In this document: in pieces, positions 1 through 5,745 of the stretch
Layout: each line of letters opens with the position of its first letter
Position numbering within the stretch: position 1 is the first letter of the stretch
Assembly: GCA_009780545.1 (NCBI GenBank)
Contig: WQZW01000097.1
Span: forward strand, 1-6,121
Direction: 5' to 3'
Length of the DNA: 6,121 nt
Source of the DNA: Treponema sp.
GTDB taxonomy: Bacteria > Spirochaetota > Spirochaetia > Treponematales > Breznakiellaceae
Made by a program: the position numbers and the translations under genes
The notes under the pieces: model-generated
Told to the model about the DNA's origin: nothing
Seen by the model: the letters and a program-made list of their open reading frames with translations, nothing else
Database searches by the model: none

Positions 1-588
1 GGGAACGCCCTGAAGTTCTACTCCTCGGTGAGGCTGGACGTGCGGAAAATCGAGGCCATCGAGCAGTCCAAGGACATCCCGGCCATCGGGAACAAGGTCC
101 GGGTGAAGGTGGTGAAGAACAAAGTTTCCCCGCCGTTCCGGAAGGTGGAGCTGGAACTGATGTTCGGCAAGGGGATTTCCTACGTGGGCAGCATCCTGGA
201 CGCCGCCGTCAAGTACGACATCATCGACAAGAAGGGCGCCTGGTACTCCTACGGCGAGGACAAGATCGGGCAGGGCAAGGAAAACGTCCGGGAGTACCTG
301 AACGAAAGGCCGGAGCTGATCGTCGATATCGAGGGAAGGCTTCGGGAGCTGATGTTCCCCGGCAGGGAATTCCCCAAGGCCAAGGCCGGCGGGGGCGAAA
401 AGCCCGGCACGGCGAAGGAAACGGTTGCCAAGGCGGCCGCGACGCCCGGACCGAAGGAGCCGGTCATCGAGCTGCCGGAGGAGGTCCCGGAACCGGAGGC
501 CGAAACCCAGGTCCACCGGGGACCGGGCCGGCCCAGGAAGAACCCGGCCCCGTCAACCGAGGCCCTTTCCGAGGACGCGCTGTTCTAG
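1..588 (+). CDS. recA: RecA recombinase, C-terminal part (5' end outside window)
   Basis: RecA is the ATP-dependent strand-exchange protein of homologous recombination and triggers LexA cleavage in the SOS response. The frame is open from base 1, and 195 codons lie in the window. The fragment starts at [20 protein letters not shown], which in RecA follows DNA-binding loop L2, so the Walker A and B motifs and both loops are upstream and unseen. The stretch [13 protein letters not shown] and the C-terminal domain signature [22 protein letters not shown] match the family closely. The globular domain ends near base 372. A tail of about 71 residues (373-585), rich in Ala, Pro, Glu and Lys, follows and is much longer than the roughly 25-residue acidic tail of E. 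coli RecA. It contains RGPGRPRK (517-540), an AT-hook-like motif, and ends in EDALF. A terminator follows, so recA looks transcriptionally separate from scpA. Identity is certain; the role of the tail is unknown. Confidence 0.97.
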   Translation, partial: GNALKFYSSVRLDVRKIEAIEQSKDIPAIGNKVRVKVVKNKVSPPFRKVELELMFGKGISYVGSILDAAVKYDIIDKKGAWYSYGEDKIGQGKENVREYLNERPELIVDIEGRLRELMFPGREFPKAKAGGGEKPGTAKETVAKAAATPGPKEPVIELPEEVPEPEAETQVHRGPGRPRKNPAPSTEALSEDALF

Positions 589-592
589 AATT

Positions 593-628
593 CCGTCGGG
601 CCCTTCGGGGTCCGACGGCCGGTCTTTT
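593..628 (+). terminator. Intrinsic terminator after recA
   Basis: The arm CCGTCGGGCCC (593-603) pairs with GGGTCCGACGG (608-618), giving 11 base pairs with one G-U, closed by the very stable C-UUCG-G tetraloop (loop 604-607). After four bases comes the short T tract TCTTTT (623-628). It begins five bases after the recA stop codon. The T tract is modest and slightly displaced, but stem, tetraloop and position together make a convincing Rho-independent terminator. Confidence 0.78.
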
Positions 629-662
629 CCGGGCCGGCCACCCGTTCCGCACCCGGCCCGGA
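628..662. repeat. Second intergenic hairpin (10-bp perfect inverted repeat)
   Basis: TCCGGGCCGG (628-637) is exactly complementary to CCGGCCCGGA (653-662), with a 15-base loop. No T run follows on either strand, so it is not a standard intrinsic terminator by itself. It sits directly behind the recA terminator and could reinforce it, or shape the RNA end if transcription reads through. A GC-rich spacer raises the chance of such pairing, so function is uncertain. A competing pairing, GGCCGG 617-622 with CCGGCC 634-639, would open the base of the recA terminator. Confidence 0.45.
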
Positions 663-664
663 CA

Positions 665-693
665 TAGACTCTATCCGCCCTCCATGATACGAT
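665..693 (+). promoter_or_regulatory. Weak promoter candidate for the scpA operon
   Basis: TAGACT (665-670, 4 of 6 matches to TTGACA) and TACGAT (688-693, 4 of 6 to TATAAT) are separated by 17 bases. Transcription would start close to base 700, which is the scpA ATG, so the mRNA would be leaderless or nearly so. This agrees with the poor Shine-Dalgarno in front of scpA. The motif match is weak, and the main promoter could lie elsewhere. Confidence 0.3.
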
Positions 694-699
694 GGGGCA

Positions 700-1470
700 A
701 TGAAAAGCACGGAGTCCGAAGGGGGACAGGCCCACAGCTTCAGGCTGCAGGAGTTCGAGGGGCCCCTGGAGCTGCTGCTCGACCTTATCCGCAAGAACGG
801 CATCAACATTTACGACATCCCCATTGCCGACATCACCGAACAGTACCTCGATTACGTCAGGCGTGCGGAACACATGGACCTGGACAACGTCAGCGAGTTC
901 CATGCCATGGCCGCCCTGCTGCTGTTGATCAAGTCCAAGATGCTGCTCCCCATGCGGATCGAGGAGGACGGCGAACCGGCGGACCCGAGGCAGGAACTGG
1001 TCGAGTGCCTGATCGAGTACCAGAAGTTCAAGAAGCTGTCCGACCTGATGGAGGAGAAGGAACGGGATTCGGAGTGGGTGGTCGAACGGCGGCGGCTGCA
1101 GCACAGCCTGCCCTTCACCGACACGGAACTCTGGGAGAAGGCGGACATCTGGAGCCTGATGAAAACCTTCGCCTCGATGATGAAGGGCCTTCCGGGCGAG
1201 CGGATCATCGACATGTACGAGGAAGTCTCGGTGAACGAGAAGGTCGCCCTGATGTCCGAGCTGCTGGAAGGGAAGGGGGAATGCTCCTTCACCGACCTTA
1301 TCGTGCGGGAACGCTCGGTGATGGACATCGTCTGCGCCTTCCTCGCCGTCCTTGAGTCGGTCAAGCTTCGGGTGATCGTCGTCTTCCAGAACCGGATGTT
1401 CGGCGACATACTGATACGGCCCAATCCCGGTTCCGGAACGGAAGCCGGGCCGGAGCCGGAAGATGCCTGA
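700..1470 (+). CDS. scpA: Segregation and condensation protein A (ScpA)
   Basis: ScpA is the kleisin subunit of bacterial condensin. It bridges the two head domains of an SMC dimer and recruits ScpB, helping to compact and separate sister chromosomes on the nucleoid. The 256-residue length is typical. The signature FEGPLELLLDLIRKNGINIYDI (residues 19-40) is the N-terminal SMC-neck binding region. LLLLIKSKMLLP (73-84) is the conserved helix that follows, and the winged helix that binds the SMC cap lies at about 170-238 (SFTDLI, SVMDIVCAFLAVLESVKL). The ATG at 700 is the only usable start, because an in-frame TGA lies at 685. Its upstream GGGG (694-697) is only two bases from the ATG, a poor ribosome site, so initiation may be leaderless. 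The 3' end overlaps scpB by 8 nt. SMC itself is not in the window. Confidence 0.95.
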   Translation: MKSTESEGGQAHSFRLQEFEGPLELLLDLIRKNGINIYDIPIADITEQYLDYVRRAEHMDLDNVSEFHAMAALLLLIKSKMLLPMRIEEDGEPADPRQELVECLIEYQKFKKLSDLMEEKERDSEWVVERRRLQHSLPFTDTELWEKADIWSLMKTFASMMKGLPGERIIDMYEEVSVNEKVALMSELLEGKGECSFTDLIVRERSVMDIVCAFLAVLESVKLRVIVVFQNRMFGDILIRPNPGSGTEAGPEPEDA

Positions 1471-2200
1471 CTTCCCGCCGGAGGATGCCGGCCTTCCGCC
1501 CGAGGCCGAATTCCTGCCCGATACCGAACTTCGGACCGACGAGGAACTTTCTTCGGATGACGAACCCCGAACCGATGAGGAACCTTCCCCGAACGTGGGG
1601 GAACTTCGGTTCGACGACGAACTTCCGCCCGAGGCCGATCCCGAACATCCCCGTCCGGCCTTTCCGAGGGACGTGGCCCTGATCGAGGCGGTGCTGTTCA
1701 TGGAAGCGGAGGCCGTGGACGAGAACGTCCTTGCCCGCATCTCCGGCCTTCCGGCGGACACGGTGGCCGGCGCCCTGGAACTGCTCGCCGAACGCTGCCG
1801 ACAGGAGGATTCCGGTCTGGAGCTTTCCCGCGTCGGCGGGGGAATCATGTTCGTCCCCAAACGGGAACACTGGGAAACGCTGAAGGACCGTTACGGACGT
1901 AAGAACGAGGCCCGCATCTCGCGGGCGGCGATGGAAACCCTGGCGATCATCGCCTATTCCCAGCCGATCACCCGTTCGGAGATCAGGGCGATCCGGGGGG
2001 TGTCGCCGGACAACATGCTCCACCTCCTTCAGGAACGGGACTTCATCAAGGGAACGGGGAAGAAGGACGTGCCCGGAAAGCCGGTCCAGTACGGCACGAC
2101 CAAGGAATTCCTCAAACACTTCAGGCTGAACTCGATCGCCGACCTGCCCAAGCTGGGCGAAGACGACCTGGAACGCTTCCGGATCGAGGGGGAAGGCTAG
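1463..2200 (+). CDS. scpB: Segregation and condensation protein B (ScpB), with acidic N-terminal extension
   Basis: ScpB forms a dimer of paired winged-helix domains that binds the ScpA kleisin and controls the SMC-ScpAB complex. The core begins near residue 69 (DVALIEAVLFMEAEAV). It holds the family signature AMETLAIIAYSQPITRSEIRAIRGV (156-180), followed by LLQERDFIKGTGKKDVPGKPVQYGTTKEFLKHF (188-220). The core is of normal size, but about 68 residues rich in Asp, Glu and Pro precede it, with a degenerate 12-13-residue repeat (ELRTDEELS, EPRTDEEPS, ELRFDDELP). The ATG at 1463 overlaps the scpA stop and has GGAG at 1452-1455, seven bases upstream, so I prefer it. The alternative GTG at 1673 (residue 71) would remove the extension, but its GAGGG is only two bases away. 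The overlap implies coupled translation and matched amounts of ScpA and ScpB. Confidence 0.94.
   Translation: MPDFPPEDAGLPPEAEFLPDTELRTDEELSSDDEPRTDEEPSPNVGELRFDDELPPEADPEHPRPAFPRDVALIEAVLFMEAEAVDENVLARISGLPADTVAGALELLAERCRQEDSGLELSRVGGGIMFVPKREHWETLKDRYGRKNEARISRAAMETLAIIAYSQPITRSEIRAIRGVSPDNMLHLLQERDFIKGTGKKDVPGKPVQYGTTKEFLKHFRLNSIADLPKLGEDDLERFRIEGEG
1526..1637 (+). repeat. Degenerate tandem repeat in the scpB 5' end
   Basis: About three imperfect units of 36-39 bases begin near 1526, 1562 and 1601. They encode the related peptides ELRTDEELSSDD, EPRTDEEPSPNV and ELRFDDELPPEA. The unit length is a multiple of three, so the reading frame is kept. The likely origin is slippage or unequal exchange followed by divergence. 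The product is a strongly acidic, presumably disordered stretch in front of the ScpB core. Confidence 0.6.
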
Positions 2201-2201
2201 G

Positions 2202-3011
2202 GTGGAGGGGGACGGAATCAGGCTGCAGGTGTTCCTCGCCAGGGCGGGAATCTGCTCCCGGCGGGCCGCCGAGGAAATGATAGGGCAGGGAAGGGTGACG
2301 GTCAACGGCCTTGAGGTACGCGAACGGGGAACGAAGGTGCTTCCCGACGACCGGGTGCTGCTGGACGGCCGTCCGCTGGAAACCGAACGCCGGCTTCTGT
2401 ACCTCGCCCTGAACAAACCGCCCGGCTACATCTGCAGCTCGCTTGACCCGCAGGGCAGGCCCCGCGCGCTGGACCTGCTTCCGGCCGTTCCGGAAAGGCT
2501 GTACGGCGTCGGCCGTCTGGATTTCCTTTCCTCCGGCCTCATCTTCTTTACCAACGACGGCGACTTTGCCGCAAAACTGGGCCATCCGAGCGCCGGAATC
2601 GAGAAGGAATACTTCGTCGAGGCCACCGGCCACGTGCCGGACGAACTGATCGAGGCGTTCCTGCGGGGAATCGAGCTGGAAGGGGAATTCCTCAAGGCGA
2701 AATCGGTAACCAGGCTCCAATCCCGGAGCGTCGGCATCGTGCTGGTCGAGGGGAAGAACCGGGAAATACGCCGGGTCTTCTCCCGGTTCCGCCTCCATCC
2801 CCTGCACCTGCGGAGGATACGGATAGGGCCGGTCCGGATCGGGAACCTCGCCCAGGGGGAATCCCGCCCGCTGGAGGAAACCGAGCGGGAGCTGCTGCTG
2901 GGGAAGGGCGAAATCCCGCAAACGGAACTTCCGGCCGGAAAGTTTCCGGAAGGGAATGCCGAAAACCGAAAAGAATCCCGAAAAAAACCGCGGAAGGAGC
3001 TGACATGGTAA
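2202..3011 (+). CDS. rluB: RsuA/RluB-family rRNA pseudouridine synthase
   Basis: This enzyme turns a specific uridine of ribosomal RNA into pseudouridine. An S4 RNA-binding domain covers residues 6-60 (LQVFLARAGICSRRAAEEMI, GRVTVNG). The catalytic domain opens with LALNKPPGYICSSLDPQGRP (68-87). The catalytic aspartate is D107 in GRLDFLSSGLIFFTNDG (104-120), and EGKNREIRRVF (183-193) is the family's conserved third motif. The 269-residue length is normal. The last 30 or so residues form a Lys/Arg/Glu-rich tail, as in longer RluB proteins. The paralogue choice (RluB, 23S rRNA position 2605, rather than RsuA, RluE or RluF) rests on the scpAB-cmk neighbourhood and is less certain than the family. 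The GTG start lies one base after the scpB stop, with GGGGAAGG a few bases upstream. The stop overlaps cmk by 7 nt. An in-phase A7 run lies at 2981-2987. Confidence 0.9.
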   Translation: MEGDGIRLQVFLARAGICSRRAAEEMIGQGRVTVNGLEVRERGTKVLPDDRVLLDGRPLETERRLLYLALNKPPGYICSSLDPQGRPRALDLLPAVPERLYGVGRLDFLSSGLIFFTNDGDFAAKLGHPSAGIEKEYFVEATGHVPDELIEAFLRGIELEGEFLKAKSVTRLQSRSVGIVLVEGKNREIRRVFSRFRLHPLHLRRIRIGPVRIGNLAQGESRPLEETERELLLGKGEIPQTELPAGKFPEGNAENRKESRKKPRKELTW

Positions 3012-5617
3012 TAGCGATAGACGGACCGGCCGGCGTGGGCAAGAGCAGCGTCGCCGCCATGCTCGCCGCGCGGCTGCCCGGCGCCTTCCGCTACCTGAAC
3101 TCGGGCAAGCTGTATCGGGCGATCACCCTGGGCTGTCTCCGCTCCGGCATCGATCCCCTGGACGGACAGGCAGCCCTGGCCCTCGCCGAAACCGCCGGCC
3201 TGGAATACCGGGGCGGGCGGGTACTGCTCGGCGGCGAGGACGTTTCCGACCTCCTGCACACGGACGAGATAGACCGGCTGGCCCCGCCGCTTTCGGCCTT
3301 TATCCCCATCCGCCGCCTGGTCAACTCCCTCCTTCGGGAAATCGCGCGGAAATCTTCCATTATAGTGGAGGGCAGGGACATGACGGGCGAGGTTTTTCCC
3401 GACGCCGAGTTCCGCTTCTTCCTTGACGCGTCCGCCCGAAAACGGGCGGAAAGACGCCTGGCCCAGGGAACCTCCGAGCTGGCCTTCGGGGATATTCTGG
3501 CCGCCATCGAGCTTAGGGACGAACGGGACCGGAACAAGGGATCGGGCAGCCTGGCCCTGGTTCCCGGCGTGGAATACCTGGACACGTCGGACTTGACCAT
3601 CGAAGAGGTTTATGGCATATTGGAAGGGAAAATCACGAAGCAAGGACAAACTATGGCACAGATGGAAGTGGAATCGGACACGAGTCCGGTACAGGGCGGA
3701 AACATTCAAACACAGTTGCAGGAAAAGTACCTGAAATCCTTCGAACAACTCGAGGAAGGGCAGCAGGTGGACGGAACGGTGATCCAGATAACGGCGGATC
3801 AGGTTTTCGTGGACGTGGGCTACAAGTCCGAAGGGAAAATCCCCCTGCAGGAATTCACCGAGGTGCCCAAGATCGGGGACGTGGTCTCCGTCGTCCTTGT
3901 CACCAAGGAAAACAAGCGGGGCGAGGTCATCGTCTCCAAGCAGAAGGCGGATGCCAAGATATCCTGGAAAAATCTCAGCCAGGCGTTCAAGGACAACGTT
4001 CTTGCCGAGGGCGTCATCGAAAAGCAGGTCAAGGGCGGCTACGACGTCAACCTGGGCGGCGGACTCCGGGCTTTCCTCCCCATAAGCCAGGCGGACATCC
4101 AGCGTGTCGAGGAACCGGAGAGCCTGCTGGGCCTCAAGACCAATTTCCAGATCGAGAGGCTGTACTCGGAGGGCAAGGTCAACATCGTGGTGAACCGCCG
4201 GAAGTGCATGGAGGAGGAACTCGACCGGAAACGGGAGGAATTCCTGGCCAACACCCCGATCGGTTCGGACGTTTCGGGCATCGTCAAGACCTTTACCTCC
4301 TTCGGGGCCTTCGTGGACCTCGGCGGTTTCGACGGCCTCCTGCACATCAACGATATGAGCTGGGGACATGTTACCCGTCCCAAGGATTTCGTGAAGAAGG
4401 GCCAGGAGATAAAGCTGAAGGTGGTACGGGTCGATCCGGTCGAGAAACGGATCAACCTGTCGCTGAAGCACTTTACCGACGATCCCTGGGTGCATTTCGA
4501 GAACAAGTTCAAGGTCAACGACATCGTCAAGGGCAAGGTTACCAAGCTCACCGACTTCGGGGCCTTCATCGAGATAGAGGAGGGGATCGAGGGCCTTGCC
4601 CACATCTCCGAATTCTCCTGGACGAGGAAGGTGCAAAAACCGCAGGACGTGGTCAAGCCCGGGGACATCGTGGAATGCATGATCCTCGGCTACGACCTGC
4701 AGGCCGGCCGGGTTTCGCTCGGCCTTAAGCAGGTTACCGTCAACCCCTGGGACGATATAGACGGGCGGTACCCGGAGGGCACGAGGCTTTCCAGGCCGGT
4801 GGTCAAGCTGACCAACGCCGGGGCCTTCGTCCAGTTGGAGGAGGGGATAGACGCCTTCCTCCACATCGACGACATTTCCTGGACGAAGAAGGTCCGGCAT
4901 CCCGGCAACGAGCTCGCCGTGGGCAACGAGGTCGAGGTCATCGTCCTCTCCCTGGACAAGCAGAGCCGGAACATCCGTGTCGGCATCAAGCAGCTTAGCG
5001 AGGATCCCTGGCGAAGTTTCGGTGCGGCCTACGGGCTCGGTTCCCAGGTCGAGGGCGAGGTTTCCTCCGTTACCGATTTCGGGCTGTTCCTGCGGGTGCC
5101 GGGCGGCATCGAGGGCCTGATCCACAAGAGCAACCTGACCGAGAACAAGGATGAAAACCCGGACGAGGCGTTGGCCAGGTTCAAGGTCGGTGACAGGATA
5201 CGGGCCATCATCATCGACATGCAGGAGGACCGGCAGAAACTGTCCTTCTCCATACGCGACTACCAGAAGAAAGTGCAAAAGGAAGAGAATTCCCGCTACA
5301 TGGACAGGGAGACGGGTGCGGCCTACACCCTGGGGGATTTCCTGAAAGACAAGTCCGATTCCGGGCACGAGAAGGCCAAGGAATCGGTCGATACCCCGGC
5401 CGAGGTCGGGAAGCCGGAGGTAAAGGCCGAACCGCCCGAAGAGAAACCCGAACCGGAAGCGGAGAAGCCGGAAACCGAGGCAAAACCGGCAGCCCCGAAA
5501 CGGAAACGGAAGGAAAAACCCGCTCCGGAGAACGAGGGGGAAGTTCCCGAGGTCAAGGCCGAGGAGCCGAAAGAGACCGAACCGACACCGGAAACCGAGA
5601 CCGAAGGGGACAAGTGA
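3005..5617 (+). CDS. cmk/rpsA: Cytidylate kinase fused to 30S ribosomal protein S1
   Basis: One 870-codon frame joins two proteins. Residues 1-216 are cytidylate kinase (CMP/dCMP + ATP to CDP/dCDP + ADP): P-loop GPAGVGKSS (7-15), NSGKLYRA (32-39, usually D-S/T-G), EGRDMTGEVFPDA (122-134) and the lid RDERDRNK (171-178), where most relatives have Arg at the last position. Residues 217-870 are S1, which brings mRNA to the 30S subunit. It has six S1 (OB-fold) domains, about 252-313, 330-402, 418-489, 503-576, 589-663 and 676-752. Domains 3 and 4 are the most canonical (SFGAFVDL, DFGAFIEI). A tail of about 90 residues rich in Pro, Glu and Lys (782-870) follows. AGGAG at 2995-2999, five bases upstream, fixes the ATG at 3005, which overlaps the pseudouridine synthase gene by 7 nt. 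The same fusion is annotated in treponemes as far as I recall. An internal promoter and start may also give free S1 from codon 217. No frameshift or stop interrupts the frame. Confidence 0.95.
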   Translation: MVIAIDGPAGVGKSSVAAMLAARLPGAFRYLNSGKLYRAITLGCLRSGIDPLDGQAALALAETAGLEYRGGRVLLGGEDVSDLLHTDEIDRLAPPLSAFIPIRRLVNSLLREIARKSSIIVEGRDMTGEVFPDAEFRFFLDASARKRAERRLAQGTSELAFGDILAAIELRDERDRNKGSGSLALVPGVEYLDTSDLTIEEVYGILEGKITKQGQTMAQMEVESDTSPVQGGNIQTQLQEKYLKSFEQLEEGQQVDGTVIQITADQVFVDVGYKSEGKIPLQEFTEVPKIGDVVSVVLVTKENKRGEVIVSKQKADAKISWKNLSQAFKDNVLAEGVIEKQVKGGYDVNLGGGLRAFLPISQADIQRVEEPESLLGLKTNFQIERLYSEGKVNIVVNRRKCMEEELDRKREEFLANTPIGSDVSGIVKTFTSFGAFVDLGGFDGLLHINDMSWGHVTRPKDFVKKGQEIKLKVVRVDPVEKRINLSLKHFTDDPWVHFENKFKVNDIVKGKVTKLTDFGAFIEIEEGIEGLAHISEFSWTRKVQKPQDVVKPGDIVECMILGYDLQAGRVSLGLKQVTVNPWDDIDGRYPEGTRLSRPVVKLTNAGAFVQLEEGIDAFLHIDDISWTKKVRHPGNELAVGNEVEVIVLSLDKQSRNIRVGIKQLSEDPWRSFGAAYGLGSQVEGEVSSVTDFGLFLRVPGGIEGLIHKSNLTENKDENPDEALARFKVGDRIRAIIIDMQEDRQKLSFSIRDYQKKVQKEENSRYMDRETGAAYTLGDFLKDKSDSGHEKAKESVDTPAEVGKPEVKAEPPEEKPEPEAEKPETEAKPAAPKRKRKEKPAPENEGEVPEVKAEEPKETEPTPETETEGDK
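3593..3621 (+). promoter_or_regulatory. Candidate internal promoter for the S1 part
   Basis: TTGACC (3593-3598, 5 of 6 to TTGACA) lies 17 bases before CATATT (3616-3621, 4 of 6 to TATAAT). TGG (3613-3615) places an extended -10 TG correctly. The predicted start near 3628 would give a leader of about 25 bases before the ATG at 3653. The segment is clearly richer in A and T than the flanking kinase sequence. It also encodes the end of Cmk (LTIEEVYGILEGK), so the match could be accidental, but spacing and position favour function. Confidence 0.45.
3642..3655 (+). promoter_or_regulatory. Internal Shine-Dalgarno and start codon for free S1
   Basis: AAGGA (3642-3646) is followed by six bases and an in-frame ATG (3653-3655, codon 217 of the fusion). 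This is the exact junction: the kinase ends just before, and MAQMEVESD begins a typical S1 N-terminal lead-in about 35 residues before the first S1 domain. Initiation here would yield a 654-residue S1. A second in-frame ATG lies at codon 220. The signal is seen directly; its use is inferred. Confidence 0.5.
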
Positions 5618-5666
5618 TGCCCGGACCTGCGGTTTTCGGGCATCACCTGGAAACCGCAGGTCCGGG
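5614..5666. terminator. Bistable inverted repeat at the rpsA stop codon, possible non-canonical terminator
   Basis: CCCGGACCTGCGGTTT (5620-5635) is perfectly complementary to AAACCGCAGGTCCGGG (5651-5666), a 16-bp stem with a 15-base loop. A competing perfect 10-bp stem pairs GTGATGCCCG (5614-5623) with CGGGCATCAC (5637-5646). The two share 5620-5623 and cannot form together. The shorter one contains the rpsA stop codon. No T tract follows (the next bases are AACCGTAAAAAAGG), so standard intrinsic termination is not supported. It may mark a factor-dependent end, protect the mRNA 3' end, or act as a switch. Confidence 0.5.
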
Positions 5667-5687
5667 AACCGTAAAAAAGGGGAGAAC

Positions 5688-5716
5688 TTGTTCCTGAAAC
5701 CGCTGAATTGTAAAAT
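5688..5716 (+). promoter_or_regulatory. Promoter for the downstream membrane-protein gene
   Basis: TTGTTC (5688-5693, 3 of 6) and TAAAAT (5711-5716, 5 of 6) are separated by exactly 17 bases, in the most AT-rich non-coding part of the window. Transcription would start near 5723, giving a leader of about 23 bases with a strong Shine-Dalgarno. Together with the hairpin upstream, this suggests a new transcription unit after rpsA. Confidence 0.5.
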
Positions 5717-5745
5717 TGCCTTTTGCCTACATGCAAGGAGGGACA

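Noticed and set aside
553..1860. 435-codon - strand frame across the intergenic region, scpA and the scpB start
   Set aside because: It is a shadow of scpA and scpB. Its Ser/Arg-rich part mirrors the acidic scpB repeat, and it crosses the recA terminator.
1673..2200. Shorter ScpB starting at GTG 1673
   Set aside because: The purine run GAGGG is only two bases from this GTG, while the ATG at 1463 has a well-spaced GGAG and the usual overlap with scpA. It stays possible but is second choice.
367..5293. Frequent GAATTC sites, about nine in the window
   Set aside because: Most arise from Glu-Phe codon pairs (gaa ttc) inside genes. The spacing is irregular, and I see no reason to read it as a signal.
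5614..5680. Standard Rho-independent terminator after rpsA
   Set aside because: The stem is excellent, but there is no T tract after it on the + strand and no A tract before it that would serve the - strand. I kept it as a bistable inverted repeat of uncertain function.
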